Assembly (NCBI RefSeq): GCF_013870525.1
Contig: NZ_JACBXD010000004.1
Coordinates: 113,682 to 177,681, forward strand
Reading direction: 5' to 3'
DNA: 64,000 bases
From: Amycolatopsis pittospori
GTDB taxonomy: Bacteria > Actinomycetota > Actinomycetes > Mycobacteriales > Pseudonocardiaceae
Each line of letters opens with the position of its first letter. Position 1 is the first letter of the stretch. The position numbers were made by a program, and so were the translations under genes. Shown in pieces: positions 55,532 to 64,000 of this stretch. The notes beneath the pieces are model-generated. The model was not told the DNA's origin. It did no database searches and saw nothing but the letters and a program-made list of their open reading frames with translations.

Positions 55532-57345
55532 AAGGGCCCGGCCTCCTCATCGTCGTGTTGGTGGTCCTCGGCGGCGTCAGCGGGCTGGGGTTCCTGCTGG
55601 GGTTGGGGAACGCGGCCGTCCTCGCGGCGCTGACGGCGCTCTTCTGTCTCATCGCGGCGGTCGGCGGGCCGCTCTGGGCGGATCTGCGGATGCTGGCGTG
55701 GTTCGCGCCCGCGCTGATCCTCGCGGTCGGGGTACCGCGGCTGGTGGGCGAGGTCTCGCAGTGGGCGGCGATCGGGCTGCTCGTCGTGATCGTGGTCGTC
55801 GCCGGGTTGTTGCCGGTGCTCGGGGCGCGGTTCGTCACGGTCGGCCTGGGGCTCGGGATGGCGTCGCTGTTCGGGTACGGCTTCCAGTTGACCGGGACGG
55901 CGTCCGCGGGGCAGATCCTGGGGGCGCCGGCGCTCGCGGTGGGCGTCGTTCTGCTGCTGCGGGTGCTGATGGGCGTCAAGGATCCAGCCAAGCCGACCCG
56001 TGAAGCGTTGGCGGACGCGCTCGCCACCGGCACCTCGGAAAAGCAGGAGCGCGCGGCGAGGCTTTGGCTGGCGGACCGGCCTCATCGTTGGACGGCCAGG
56101 GTTCTCGGCGGGGCGTTCCGGTACCGCGCGGCCACCGGGTTGCTCGAAATCCGCCGGAAAAGACTGAACAACAACGAAATCGGCGAAACTCTCGAAGCGG
56201 CCCAGGAAGAGGCGGTGAGGCTCGCGGAAGCCGTCCGCGCACCGCAGGCACCCGAGGACGTCGAACCGGTGCACCGCAAGGAACTCGCTGGCTTGCCGGG
56301 CGCCACGGAGAGGCTTGTCACCGCACTCTGGGACTCTCTCGAAACCGTCCGGGCGGCGGCGACCGATCGCGACGAGTCCCGTGTGGACGTCCCGAAAGGA
56401 CTCCGCCGGGAACTGCGCCGGATCGAGCTCGGTGGCGCGCTTTCGTGGCAGTCGCCGCAGTTCCGGCACGCGCTCCGCTGCGGTCTCGGGGTGGCGCTGG
56501 CGTTGGTGGTGGCGAGTTTCCGGCCCGGCGACCCGCTCACGGTGTCGTTCCTGCTCGGCACTTTCGCCATCATGCAACCGGAATGGCGCGACAGCCTCAG
56601 CAAGGCGTGGCAGCGCATCGGCGGCTCCCTCGGCGGCGCGGTCGTACTCGCGCTCGTCCTCTGGCTGCTGCCGCAAGGGTTTCTGCTACCTGTCGGCCTC
56701 GTCGCGCTACTCGGCGGATTCTCCGTCATGCAAACGCGTCCGACCATCTTCAACGGCTGCATGGTGCTGATGTCCGTCGGCATGAACGCGACGACCAAAC
56801 ACCTGGACCCGCGTTATGTGCTCGTCGAGTATCTGCTTCTGATGATCTTGGCGGGCGCCATCGCGCTGCTGTTCGGCTTCGCCGCGATCCCTGGCGTGCC
56901 GAAACCCGGTCCGGCGGAGCGATTCGGGACCGCCGTCGACGCCACGCGCGCGCTGCTCGGCTCGGTCGGGCGGAAACTGCGCGGCGACGACGTCGACCCG
57001 CGGACGCTCGGCCGCGAATTCCGCGCCGCCGCGATCGCGCACCACGGGCTGCTCGCCGCGGAGCCGGGCACGAAGGAACCCGCGCCGGGACAGCGTGACG
57101 CACTGGAGAACGCGGCCGAGGCCTTGCGCGGCCTGTCCGTCACCGCTTCGTCGCTGTTGCTGCGCCCCGGATCGGCCGGAGTGGCGGCAGCGGTCGAGGA
57201 GGCGGCCCGCGCGCTCGGAACCGAAGATCCGGCGGAAATCCCGGTGCCGGCGGACGCCGACGAGGAACAACGTCTGGTGCTCGACACGATCGCCGCCGAC
57301 GTGGTCACCGTCGGCGAAGCGGCTCAGACGCTCAAGGACGCCTAG
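55528..57345 (+). CDS. FUSC/aromatic-acid exporter-like membrane protein
   Basis: 605 residues. Six hydrophobic segments (about 5-150) are followed by a cytosolic helical region with DPAKPTREALADALATGT and the ELAGLPGATERLVTALWDSLE part, then a second set of six helices (about 315-460). The C-terminal cytosolic domain follows. This matches the FUSC-type two-half organisation (YccS/YhcK/AaeB-like), thought to export aromatic acids or similar compounds. The stop codon TAG lies inside the terminal repeat of the 57342-57511 element. Confidence 0.8.
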   Translation: MKGPGLLIVVLVVLGGVSGLGFLLGLGNAAVLAALTALFCLIAAVGGPLWADLRMLAWFAPALILAVGVPRLVGEVSQWAAIGLLVVIVVVAGLLPVLGARFVTVGLGLGMASLFGYGFQLTGTASAGQILGAPALAVGVVLLLRVLMGVKDPAKPTREALADALATGTSEKQERAARLWLADRPHRWTARVLGGAFRYRAATGLLEIRRKRLNNNEIGETLEAAQEEAVRLAEAVRAPQAPEDVEPVHRKELAGLPGATERLVTALWDSLETVRAAATDRDESRVDVPKGLRRELRRIELGGALSWQSPQFRHALRCGLGVALALVVASFRPGDPLTVSFLLGTFAIMQPEWRDSLSKAWQRIGGSLGGAVVLALVLWLLPQGFLLPVGLVALLGGFSVMQTRPTIFNGCMVLMSVGMNATTKHLDPRYVLVEYLLLMILAGAIALLFGFAAIPGVPKPGPAERFGTAVDATRALLGSVGRKLRGDDVDPRTLGREFRAAAIAHHGLLAAEPGTKEPAPGQRDALENAAEALRGLSVTASSLLLRPGSAGVAAAVEEAARALGTEDPAEIPVPADADEEQRLVLDTIAADVVTVGEAAQTLKDA

Positions 57346-57511
57346 GGCGTGTTTCATAAGTCTGTTCGATGGGCTTCGTGATCCAGGTGGTTCCTGGCGG
57401 TGCGGGCGGATCGCCCTCGTACCGGGGGTCGTACTCGGGCGTATCCGCCCGTGCCGTCAGGGGCCGCCTGGGCGCGAAGACCGCGAACCCGACTTGTGAA
57501 ACACGCCCTAG
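57342..57511. mobile_element. 170-bp foldback element between convergent genes
   Basis: CTAGGGCGTGTTTC... at 57342-57362 and its inverted copy at 57491-57511 match over 21 nt with one mismatch. Inside them, a second pair of arms of about 29 nt (beginning CCAGG and ending GGGCGGAT / ATCCGCCC) continues the foldback, so nearly the whole element is one hairpin. Both genes around it use the TAG in CTAG at its ends as stop codon. It may be a MITE with a CTAG duplication, or a bidirectional terminator, or both. Confidence 0.75.
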
Positions 57512-58119
57512 TCGTCCGCAGTGGACTTGTCGCGGTGCTGCCCGGCGATCTCGGCGTCGGGCTTGCACAGCGCGCACGGGGTGAACCCGAGCTGACGCGC
57601 CTCGCCGATGCCGAGCGGAATGGTGTCCCGGGTTTCGAGCCAAGTGCAAGTGGTCACGTGATAGCGCGGGTACTCGTCGACGACGACGATCTCGGTTTCG
57701 AGTTCGGAGACGATCGCCACGTCCGCGGGATCGCTCTTCTCCTCACCCGGATCACCGTTGCGCGGGGTTTCCTCGGCTTCGTCCGCCTCGCCCAGCTCAC
57801 CGGTGGCGGGCATCAGAACGGTCTGCTCGGCGTCCTCGGGCTTCTTCTCGTCGTCTTCTTCGACCGCAGTCTCAGAAGACTCAACGTCCGAGGAGTCCGC
57901 GGTGTCTTCGGAGTCGGAATCGACGTCGGAAGGCTCATCGGCGCCGGCCGCCTCGGCGGAGCGCTTCTTCCGACGGCGCAGCCAGTCGAAGACGAGCAGC
58001 AGCCCGGCGAGGACGGAGAGGCCGATGGAGATCCAGGCCCACAGCGAGTTGGCGGTGATGAGCGCCGCGACGAGCAGCCCCAGAGCCGCCAGTACCAGTA
58101 CTAGGACGATGTAGAGCAC
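57508..58119 (-). CDS. Membrane protein with acidic linker and C-terminal zinc-ribbon-like motif
   Basis: 203 residues. Two hydrophobic helices (about 4-25 and 29-48) are followed by a basic stop-transfer and a strongly acidic Glu/Asp/Ser linker (about 58-135). The C-terminus has YHVTTCTWLE...GFTPCALCKPD, the HxxxC...CxxC pattern seen in Ada-like and thermonuclease-associated metal motifs. The cytosolic tail may bind zinc. It is downstream of wag31 on the same strand, after an intrinsic terminator. The stop TAG is inside the foldback element. Confidence 0.7.
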   Translation of the reverse strand: MLYIVLVLVLAALGLLVAALITANSLWAWISIGLSVLAGLLLVFDWLRRRKKRSAEAAGADEPSDVDSDSEDTADSSDVESSETAVEEDDEKKPEDAEQTVLMPATGELGEADEAEETPRNGDPGEEKSDPADVAIVSELETEIVVVDEYPRYHVTTCTWLETRDTIPLGIGEARQLGFTPCALCKPDAEIAGQHRDKSTADD

Positions 58120-58147
58120 GGTGAATTACAACACGACGGGCAAGCGA

Positions 58148-58183
58148 AACGGCCCCGACCCTCCGGAGAGTGCCGAGGCCGTT
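58148..58183 (-). terminator. Intrinsic terminator after wag31
   Basis: AACGGCC (58148-58154) and GGCCGTT (58177-58183) form the base of a stem whose loop region pairs further (CGG/CCG). On the minus strand it is followed by TTTCGCTT. It lies 27 bp after the wag31 stop. Confidence 0.65.
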
Positions 58184-58210
58184 CCACTGGGTAGAAACCA
58201 GTGAAGAAAA

Positions 58211-59077
58211 TCAGCCCGCTTCGGCGCGAGGGCCGAACGAGTAACCCTGTCCGCCACCGCCCGAGGACGACGCCGACTGACCCGAGTTCGACGAAGACGC
58301 CGAAGCAGGGGCGGCCGACCCGCGGTCGTCGAGCTCACGCAGCTGGGACTCGAGGAACCCACGCAGCCTCGTGCGGTACTCCCGCTCGATCGTGCGCAGC
58401 TCTTCGATCTTCTTGCCCAGCGAGCCCTTCTCCGCGTTCATGTTGTTCATGGTCTCGGTGTACTTGCGCTGAGCCTCGCGCTCCATGGTCGTCGCCTTGT
58501 CGCGCGCCTGGCGCTCCAAGGTCTCGGCACGGGTACGCGCGTCGTTCAGCATGGTCTCGGCACGCGTACGTGCCTCGTTCACCATCGAGTCCGACTTGGA
58601 CCGCGCGTCCGAAAGCAGCTGCTCGGACTTGGTCCGGGCTTCGGCGAGCATGCCGTCCGACTCGGTCTTGGCCTCGGCGGTGAGCCGGTCGGCCATTTCC
58701 TGCGCCAGTCCGAGCACCTTCGCGGCCTGGACGTTGGGCTCCCCGTTGTCCGGCACCATCGAATGGGCCTGGGTCTGCTCCATCGCCGACTGCGGCGGCG
58801 GCACCGGCGCCAGGCGACGCGACGGCTCGTCGCGCACCTGTGGCGGCGGGCCGACTGCTCCCGCCTTGGCGTTCTCGAGCTCTCCACGGGTGGTCTCAAG
58901 CTCGTTGTCGAGCTGTTCGACCTGCTGCCGCAGCTCGTTGTTGTCCTCGATCAACCGGGCAAGCTCGGTCTCCACCAGGTCGAGGAACGCGTCCACCTCG
59001 TCCTCGTTGTAGCCCCTTTTGCCTATGGGCGGCTTGCTGAACGCGACGTTATGCACGTCAGCGGGGGTCAACGACAT
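58211..59077 (-). CDS. wag31: DivIVA/Wag31 polar growth protein
   Basis: 288 residues. The N-terminal DivIVA domain ([42 protein letters not shown]) contains the membrane-binding loop. A Pro-rich linker (about 78-100) is followed by a coiled coil (about 115-255) and a Ser/Gly-rich tail. Wag31 binds negatively curved membrane at poles and recruits the cell-wall synthesis machinery for tip growth; it is essential in mycobacteria. It is the last gene of the ftsZ-proximal cluster, about 55 bp downstream of yggT. Confidence 0.95.
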   Translation of the reverse strand: MSLTPADVHNVAFSKPPIGKRGYNEDEVDAFLDLVETELARLIEDNNELRQQVEQLDNELETTRGELENAKAGAVGPPPQVRDEPSRRLAPVPPPQSAMEQTQAHSMVPDNGEPNVQAAKVLGLAQEMADRLTAEAKTESDGMLAEARTKSEQLLSDARSKSDSMVNEARTRAETMLNDARTRAETLERQARDKATTMEREAQRKYTETMNNMNAEKGSLGKKIEELRTIEREYRTRLRGFLESQLRELDDRGSAAPASASSSNSGQSASSSGGGGQGYSFGPRAEAG

Positions 59078-59131
59078 CAGATCACCTCACGCACTCCATG
59101 GCCTGCAGGTCCACCCGGGCTTCCCCGAAAA

Positions 59132-59416
59132 TCACCCTGGCGTTGCCAGCTGCATCGCAAAGAACACAACCAACAGCAGCACCATAATCGATAAGTCCAG
59201 TCCGACGCCGCCGATTCGTACGGTCGGGATGATTCGTCTGAACAGACGAACCGGTGGGTCGGTCACTGTGTAGATGGTCTCGAGCGTTACCGCAACCCCT
59301 CCGGCAGGACGCCACTCGCGAGCGAAAGCACGCACGAGCTCGACGACGATCCGTGCCGTCAGCAGGAGCCAGAAAGCGAACAGCACGTACCAGACGACCA
59401 GCAACACAGCATTCAC
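59132..59416 (-). CDS. yggT: YggT-family membrane protein
   Basis: 94 residues from GTG 59416, with two hydrophobic segments (about 3-25 and 72-91) and the YggT signature DPPVRLFRRIIPTVRIGGVGLDLSIMVLL. YggT proteins act in membrane/osmotic homeostasis and in division by unknown means. The position between sepF and wag31 is conserved across actinobacteria and cyanobacteria. Confidence 0.92.
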   Translation of the reverse strand: MNAVLLVVWYVLFAFWLLLTARIVVELVRAFAREWRPAGGVAVTLETIYTVTDPPVRLFRRIIPTVRIGGVGLDLSIMVLLLVVFFAMQLATPG

Positions 59417-59521
59417 GTAACCACTCTGCCATGCCTCGCGTCAAAAGACGCAGTTGACGGGCCCCGGATGGAGATGAGTCGACAAAATCACATCCGGCTG
59501 CGCCCAGCGGTCACGGGGTGA

Positions 59522-60121
59522 TCAGCCGCGCAGGAATAATCCGCCTTCGGCAATCCGCCGACGGTCCTCCGCGGTGACGTCCACATCGGGCGGTGAGAGA
59601 AGGAACACCTTGTTGGTGACCTTGTCCATCGACCCTCGCAACGCGAAAGCGAGTCCCGCCGCGAAGTCGACGAGCCGCTTCGCGTCCGCGTTCTCCATCT
59701 CGGTGAGGTTCATGATCACCGGGATGCCTTCGCGATAGTGCTCACCGATCGCGCGCGCCTCGGCGTAGCTCGTCGGGTGCAGCGTCGTGATCCGGCTCAG
59801 TGGGTCCCTCACGGCCGCGCGGACCGGTTCGGTGACCGGCCGCAGCCTGGCGACGGGCTCGGGCTGGCGATCGATCGCCAAGGCACCGTGGACCGCCGGC
59901 TCCGTGCTGGCCACGGAGCGTGACCGAGGCCGCGGCGCGGGCTCGTCGTACGTGTCATCGACATCCCGGTAACGTCCACCCCGCGACCGGGTCGGCGGCT
60001 CATCGTCATACTCGTATTCGTCCTCGGCGTAGCCTCGCCGGTAGTCGTCTTCGACGTCATAGCCGTCTTCGTCTGCGGGCACCATCCCGAAGTAGGCCTT
60101 CAGCTTCTGCAGCGCGCTCAT
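59522..60121 (-). CDS. sepF: Cell division protein SepF
   Basis: 199 residues from ATG 60121 with GGGAGAGG upstream. The N-terminal amphipathic helix ([14 protein letters not shown]) binds the membrane, a long acidic/Arg-rich linker (about 15-95) follows, and the SepF core domain ([25 protein letters not shown], then [31 protein letters not shown]) polymerises and binds the FtsZ C-terminus. SepF anchors the Z-ring in actinobacteria, which lack FtsA. Confidence 0.95.
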   Translation of the reverse strand: MSALQKLKAYFGMVPADEDGYDVEDDYRRGYAEDEYEYDDEPPTRSRGGRYRDVDDTYDEPAPRPRSRSVASTEPAVHGALAIDRQPEPVARLRPVTEPVRAAVRDPLSRITTLHPTSYAEARAIGEHYREGIPVIMNLTEMENADAKRLVDFAAGLAFALRGSMDKVTNKVFLLSPPDVDVTAEDRRRIAEGGLFLRG

Positions 60122-60202
60122 GCCTCTCCCTAGCCTTAGCCGCTCCCGCACCGTGCTCCCCCGCCCTCGTCGCCACTCCCCGTAGCGACGAGACGGTATT
60201 CC

Positions 60203-60937
60203 CTAAGGCGAGGCTAAACCGCGTCCACCGAGCAACGCGGTTCCGACACGCACACAGGTGGAGCCGTGAGCGATCGCCTGCTCGAGATCATTGCTCATTC
60301 CGGCGGAGACTTCACGGGCATTTGGGTGATCTTCCCGAAGACGCTCCGACGCGCGAGCAAGCTTCTCGAACGCCTCTGCGGGGTCTGTACCCAGCGGAGC
60401 CACCGCCATAAGCCCCCGGAGGCGAATATCACCCACATGGGCTATTCGCTCCGCCAGTCGGCCTAGGTCGTTCACCCGAGTGCCCCCACGCTTCGGATCG
60501 CCATCGAGACTTACTTGAATGAGGACGTCCAACGGGTGCTCACGTTGCCCGGAATCGAGCGCCGACCTGGTCGCCTTCGCCAGCGCGTCGGCGAGACGCT
60601 CGGAGTCGACGGACTGGATCTCGTCGGCCCAGCGCACGACCGACTTGGCCTTGTTCCGTTGAAGGCTGCCGACCATATGCCAGCGGATTCCGGCGTCCGG
60701 GCGCAGCGCGGCGACCTCTTCGGCCTTCGCACCCGCCTCCTGATCGCGGTTCTCGGCGAGGTCGAGCGCGCCGAGGTCGGCGAGCAGCGCGGCGTCGAGT
60801 GCGGGGAAGGTCTTCGTGACCGCGAGCAAGCGGACCTCGTCGCGTTCCCGGCCGGCGGCCTTGCACGCGGCGGCGATCCGCTCTTCCACTTCGGCGAGCG
60901 AGGCGGCCAATTCCGCCTTTCGTGCCTCGGAACTCAC
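60203..60937 (-). CDS. yggS: PLP homeostasis protein, YggS/PLPBP family
   Basis: 244 residues from GTG 60937. The alanine-racemase-like barrel has LAVTKTFPALDAA (PLP Lys), ENRDQEAGAKAEE, WHMVGSLQRNKAKSV, and a C-terminal SAGMSNDLEQAIAHGSTCVRVGTALLG. It buffers pyridoxal phosphate and affects amino-acid and B6 balance. Its start overlaps the pgeF stop by 4 bp, so the two are coupled. Confidence 0.95.
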   Translation of the reverse strand: MSSEARKAELAASLAEVEERIAAACKAAGRERDEVRLLAVTKTFPALDAALLADLGALDLAENRDQEAGAKAEEVAALRPDAGIRWHMVGSLQRNKAKSVVRWADEIQSVDSERLADALAKATRSALDSGQREHPLDVLIQVSLDGDPKRGGTRVNDLGRLAERIAHVGDIRLRGLMAVAPLGTDPAEAFEKLARASERLREDHPNAREVSAGMSNDLEQAIAHGSTCVRVGTALLGGRGLASP

Positions 60938-61641
60938 GACGCGTCCAGCCACGTGATGCCCGCGATCCGGCCGGTGGTGCCGTCGCGGCGGAAGCTGAAC
61001 AGCGTCTTGTCCTCGTTGGTGCAGCGCGGGTCGACGCCGATCTTGCCGACGCCGAGGTCGGCCAGTTGCCGCCAGAGTCCGGCGCGCAGGTCGAGGCCCG
61101 GCGTGCCCTTGCGTGATTTGCAGGCGCTGCCCGGGACGTGCTTCTCGACGTCGGCGGCCATTTCCGCGGGGACTTCGTAGCAGTCGCCGCAGATCGCGGG
61201 GCCGAGCAGTGCTTCGGTCCGGCTCGGGTCGGCGCCGAGTGAACGCATCGCTTCGACCGCGGCGGGGACGACGCCGACCCGGGCGCCGACGCGGCCCGCG
61301 TGCACGGCGGCGACGACGCCGGCTTCGACGTCGGCGAGCATGACGGGAACGCAGTCGGCCACGAGCACTACGAGCGCGACGCCGGGCTCGGCCGTCACAA
61401 GCGCGTCGGTCGCTTCGGCGGCGGAGGTCTCGGAGCCGTCGACGATGGTCGCGGTCCGGCCGTGGACCTGCTCCATCCACGCCAGCTTGTCCTCGGCGAG
61501 GCCGAGTTCGGAGGCGAGACGTTTGCGGTTGGCGAAGACGTCGCCCGCGTCGTCGCCGACGTGATCACCGAGGTTGAAGGTGTCGTAAGGCGGGCGGGAA
61601 GCCCCGCCGGCCCTTGTCGTGACGACCCGCCGTACCCGCAC
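60934..61641 (-). CDS. pgeF: Purine nucleoside phosphorylase/peptidoglycan editing factor (YfiH/LACC1 family)
   Basis: 235 residues from GTG 61641. The multicopper-polyphenol-oxidase-like fold has the conserved His-Cys-His ligands: VHGRTATIVD, LVADCVPVML and AAVHAGRVGARVGV. Family members are purine nucleoside phosphorylases with editing roles on peptidoglycan precursors. The ftsZ-pgeF-yggS order is conserved. The canonical R(x)G W(R) of AVHAGWRG is changed to HAGRVG here, which may alter activity. Confidence 0.9.
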   Translation of the reverse strand: MRVRRVVTTRAGGASRPPYDTFNLGDHVGDDAGDVFANRKRLASELGLAEDKLAWMEQVHGRTATIVDGSETSAAEATDALVTAEPGVALVVLVADCVPVMLADVEAGVVAAVHAGRVGARVGVVPAAVEAMRSLGADPSRTEALLGPAICGDCYEVPAEMAADVEKHVPGSACKSRKGTPGLDLRAGLWRQLADLGVGKIGVDPRCTNEDKTLFSFRRDGTTGRIAGITWLDAS

Positions 61642-61661
61642 GCAATTCCTCCTAGACCTGA

Positions 61662-61708
61662 GTGAAGGCCCCCTTCACTACCTTGAGGGTAGTGAAGGGG
61701 GCCTTCAC
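61662..61708. terminator. Nested palindrome between ftsZ and pgeF
   Basis: Arms 61662-61682 and 61688-61708 are perfect 21-bp inverted repeats around TTGAG. Each arm begins with a palindrome of its own (GTGAAGG CCC CCTTCAC). It lies 22 bp after the ftsZ stop and 20 bp before the pgeF start, so it may attenuate or end ftsZ transcripts before pgeF. Confidence 0.75.
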
Positions 61709-61730
61709 GAAAAGCAGTGACCGGCGCTGG

Positions 61731-63053
61731 TTACCGCCGCATGAACGGGGGCACGTCGACCTCGTCGTCCGAAGGGTCGTCGTGCACCGGGGTCGCCCGG
61801 CCGGGCAGGCTGCCGTGGGTCGAGTTCGACCCGATCGGCGAGTAGCCGCGCGAGCCGCCGCCGGGCTGCGGGAGCCCGCCGGACAGCGAGCCGTTGCCCT
61901 CACGGGAGGACGGCATCGGCGAGTGCGTGCGCGGCGGCGCGACCGGATAGCCGTTCGAACCACTCGACGGCGGTACCGGAGTCGCCCCGGAGGGCGGACT
62001 CTGCACCGGCGTCGCCCCGCCGCCGTTGACCTGGCCGGCCTGGGCGGACGCGGTCGAGTTCGACCGGGAGCCGAACGTCGACGGGTCGAGCTTCTTGTGG
62101 GTCGGCGTGCCGGCGTCGAAACCGGCCGCGATCACGGTGACCCGGACCTCGTCGCCGAGCGAGTCGTCGATGATCGTCCCGAAGATGATGTTGGCGTCCG
62201 GATGCGCGGATTCCTGCACCAGCGACGCCGCCTCGTTGATCTCGAACAGGCCGAGGTCCGACCCGCCCGCGATCGACAGCAGCGCGCCGTGCGCCCCGTC
62301 CATCGACGCTTCCAGCAGCGGCGAGTTGATCGCCTTCTCCGCCGCCTGGATCGCCCGGCCTTCGCCGCGTGCCGAGCCGATGCCCATCAGCGCGGAACCC
62401 GCACCGGACATGACGCTCTTGACGTCGGCGAAGTCCAGGTTGATCAGACCCGGGGTGGTGATCAGGTCGGTGATGCCCTGGACACCCGAAAGGAGGACCT
62501 CGTCCGCCGAGCGGAAGGCGTCCATCAGCGAAACGCCGATGTCGCCCAGCTGCAGCAGCCGGTCGTTCGGGATGACGATCAGGGTGTCGCATTCGTTGCG
62601 CAGCTGCTGGATGCCGTCTTCGGCCTGCTTGCTGCGGCGTTTGCCTTCGAAGGTGAACGGCCGGGTCACGACGCCGATGGTCAGCGCGCCGAGCTTGCGG
62701 GCGATCTGGGCGACGACCGGGGCGCCACCGGTGCCGGTGCCACCGCCCTCACCCGCGGTCACGAACACCATGTCGGCGCCCTTGATGACCTCTTCGATCT
62801 CTTCGCGGTGGTCCTCGGCGGCCTTCTGCCCCACCTCGGGGGCGGCGCCGGCACCGAGGCCGCGGGTCAGTTCCCGGCCGATGTCGAGTTTGACGTCGGC
62901 GTCGGACATGAGCAGTGCCTGTGCGTCGGTGTTCACCGCGATGAACTCGACACCCTTGAGGCCGACCTCGATCATGCGGTTCACGGCGTTCACTCCGCCG
63001 CCGCCGATACCGACGACCTTGATCACCGCAAGGTAGTTGTGCGGGGGCGTCAT
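61731..63053 (-). CDS. ftsZ: Cell division protein FtsZ
   Basis: 440 residues from ATG 63053, with GAAGG upstream. The tubulin-fold GTPase has [16 protein letters not shown], the T4 loop [13 protein letters not shown], and the T7 synergy loop [12 protein letters not shown]. The GTPase domain ends near residue 315, a Gly/Pro/Ser-rich linker follows, and the C-terminal peptide [12 protein letters not shown] binds SepF. FtsZ polymerises into the Z-ring that directs septation. The gene is preceded by a 250-bp gap and an anti-sigma gene rather than ftsQ. Confidence 0.98.
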   Translation of the reverse strand: MTPPHNYLAVIKVVGIGGGGVNAVNRMIEVGLKGVEFIAVNTDAQALLMSDADVKLDIGRELTRGLGAGAAPEVGQKAAEDHREEIEEVIKGADMVFVTAGEGGGTGTGGAPVVAQIARKLGALTIGVVTRPFTFEGKRRSKQAEDGIQQLRNECDTLIVIPNDRLLQLGDIGVSLMDAFRSADEVLLSGVQGITDLITTPGLINLDFADVKSVMSGAGSALMGIGSARGEGRAIQAAEKAINSPLLEASMDGAHGALLSIAGGSDLGLFEINEAASLVQESAHPDANIIFGTIIDDSLGDEVRVTVIAAGFDAGTPTHKKLDPSTFGSRSNSTASAQAGQVNGGGATPVQSPPSGATPVPPSSGSNGYPVAPPRTHSPMPSSREGNGSLSGGLPQPGGGSRGYSPIGSNSTHGSLPGRATPVHDDPSDDEVDVPPFMRR

Positions 63054-63121
63054 CGGAGCCGCCTTCCTGATCGTGTGTGCTCGTGCTGCCCGTCGGTCGC
63101 TGAGCCTGTGCCGAACCCTCG

Positions 63122-63150
63122 AGCTGAAGTTCAGATTGAGAGTTATGTCA
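63122..63150 (-). promoter_or_regulatory. ftsZ promoter candidate
   Basis: TTGACA (63150-63145 on the minus strand) is a perfect -35. The -10 is unclear; TTCAGC at 17-nt spacing is poor. The 250-bp gap 63054-63303 holds this, ftsZ's leader and no recognisable gene. Confidence 0.45.
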
Positions 63151-63303
63151 ACTGCCGACGTTGAAGCAGGACGGTATGCACCAGGCAGGCTCGAATCCAG
63201 TAGCCACGCCGTGTGTCGCAAAGGTGTTTTGCCACAACATGTTCGCGGGCGCAAGAGCGAGACCCCGTCGCAGCGCCGAACGGCGGCCTGCTAAGAGCGA
63301 GGA

Positions 63304-64000
63304 TCAGGCAGGCATCGACATGACCATGACGACGTCTTTGGACGGCGTCCCGGTCGGCGAACCACCGTCCTGTTCCAGGCTCAGCGCGAATTTCTCGGCG
63401 CCGGTGAGACCCTGCGCGACCAGCAGCGCACCGTCCTGACCACCGGGGATGAGCCCGGCGGGCTTGGGCGCGGCACCCGGGTACATCAGCCACGCCTGGT
63501 ACGTCCGGCCCGGCTCGGTCTTCGCCAGCTCCGCCGCCATGAAGACCAGCTTGTCCTTCGAACGCGACATCATCACGGTCCCGCCGCCCCCGACGGACGC
63601 GTCGGCGTGCCCGGTCCGGAGATCGGCCGCCGCGAGCACCTCGGCGACCGGGGCGTACCGCGCCGCGTACAGCGCCGACTGTTCTTTGGCGGCGGTGAGC
63701 TGAGACCGGCTGTCCAAGGCGATACCGCCGAACACGGCCGTACCGGCGAGCCCCACGATCGCCGCGGCGGCCGCGGCGATCGCCCAGCGCGGGGCGCGCC
63801 TGCGGTCCTTGACGCGCTCGCCCGGTTCGAAGCGGGCCTTCGGCGGCTGCTGCCGGGTCGCCATCGCCTGGGCGAGCACCCGGCGTTTGAGATCGGCGGG
63901 CGGGTCCTCGGACAGCGCGGCGCCGAGCCGGGTTGCCGTCATCTGCAGTTCGAGCACCTCTTGCGCGCACGACGCGCATTCACCGAGGTGCCGCTGGAAC
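63304..64000 (-). CDS. Anti-sigma factor of the RskA type (runs off right edge)
   Basis: At least 232 residues; the frame is still open at base 64000, so the N-terminus is beyond the window. The visible start has HLGECASC, the HxxxCxxC zinc motif of anti-sigma domains. A single transmembrane segment (WAIAAAAAAIVGLAGTAVFGGIAL) and a C-terminal extracytoplasmic RskA domain (YQAWLMYPGAAPKPAGLIPGG...FALSLEQDGGSPTGTPS) follow. RskA-like proteins hold SigK-type sigma factors at the membrane until regulated proteolysis. The sigma gene is presumably just outside the window. Confidence 0.88.
   Translation of the reverse strand, partial: FQRHLGECASCAQEVLELQMTATRLGAALSEDPPADLKRRVLAQAMATRQQPPKARFEPGERVKDRRRAPRWAIAAAAAAIVGLAGTAVFGGIALDSRSQLTAAKEQSALYAARYAPVAEVLAAADLRTGHADASVGGGGTVMMSRSKDKLVFMAAELAKTEPGRTYQAWLMYPGAAPKPAGLIPGGQDGALLVAQGLTGAEKFALSLEQDGGSPTGTPSKDVVMVMSMPA

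Noticed and set aside
57369..57584. 71-codon ORF within the foldback element
   Set aside because: It spans an imperfect hairpin and the 3' end of a real gene, and the residue pattern follows the repeat, so it is probably not coding.

Overview
The window is high-GC actinobacterial chromosome. GTG starts are common, many promoters look leaderless, and division genes of the actinobacterial type occur (ftsZ, pgeF, yggS, sepF, yggT, wag31). F420-type LLM oxidoreductases, a SigC-like ECF sigma factor and many TetR, ArsR, ROK and WYL regulators are also present. Together these suggest a Pseudonocardiaceae genome, most likely Amycolatopsis or a close relative. That placement is an inference from gene content and style; no 16S or other marker is present. 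No rRNA, tRNA, CRISPR array, intact insertion sequence or phage was found.

Layout. 1-13.4 kb: small regulatory and metabolic units, namely a divergent DinB/ArsR pair with a palindromic operator, recQ, an adenosine deaminase-family gene, a lytic transglycosylase, a divergent NmrA/TetR pair with two identical palindromic operator cores, a MoxR-VWA chaperone pair, and a DHA2 exporter opposite a WYL regulator. 13.5-25.9 kb: a DUF5937-type ArsR regulator, aldo/keto reductases, an MFS-TetR-LLM run with a TetR operator inside the 3' end of the MFS gene, a PucR-type regulator, a two-gene Tat-exported molybdenum hydroxylase (2Fe-2S plus MoCo subunits), and sigC opposite a membrane zinc-finger protein. 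25.9-32.4 kb: a DasR-like palindrome before a ROK regulator, small enzymes, a TetR gene with two operators, an ArsR gene, and a beta-phosphoglucomutase/GH65 phosphorylase pair joined by a GTGA overlap. 32.4-43.9 kb: a Ppx/GppA phosphatase, an LLM oxidoreductase, methyltransferases, a 1104-residue protein made of two DUF885 peptidase domains, an HTH/proline-glutamine-repeat protein, rluD-lspA, and a class V aminotransferase under a SAM riboswitch. 44-52.5 kb: an M23 peptidase, a CvrA-type antiporter, an ArsR regulator, a MecA_N penicillin-binding protein, and ileS with an isoleucine T-box leader.

52.5-58.1 kb looks like a decay and insertion zone. It holds an Imm21 immunity pseudogene, an orphan immunity-like gene, a DUF222/HNH (13E12-type) gene with a duplicated 3' scar, a 254-bp MITE-like element with a 4-bp target duplication, a FUSC-type membrane protein, and a 170-bp foldback element whose ends supply the stop codons of the two convergent genes around it. 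58.2-64 kb is the division locus wag31-yggT-sepF-yggS-pgeF-ftsZ, read on the minus strand. Upstream of ftsZ lies an RskA-type anti-sigma gene rather than the usual ftsQ.

A recurring theme is long, near-perfect intergenic palindromes at gene ends. Several are nested: each arm of the big hairpin is itself a palindrome. A second theme is palindromic operators that overlap the core promoters of one-component regulators.
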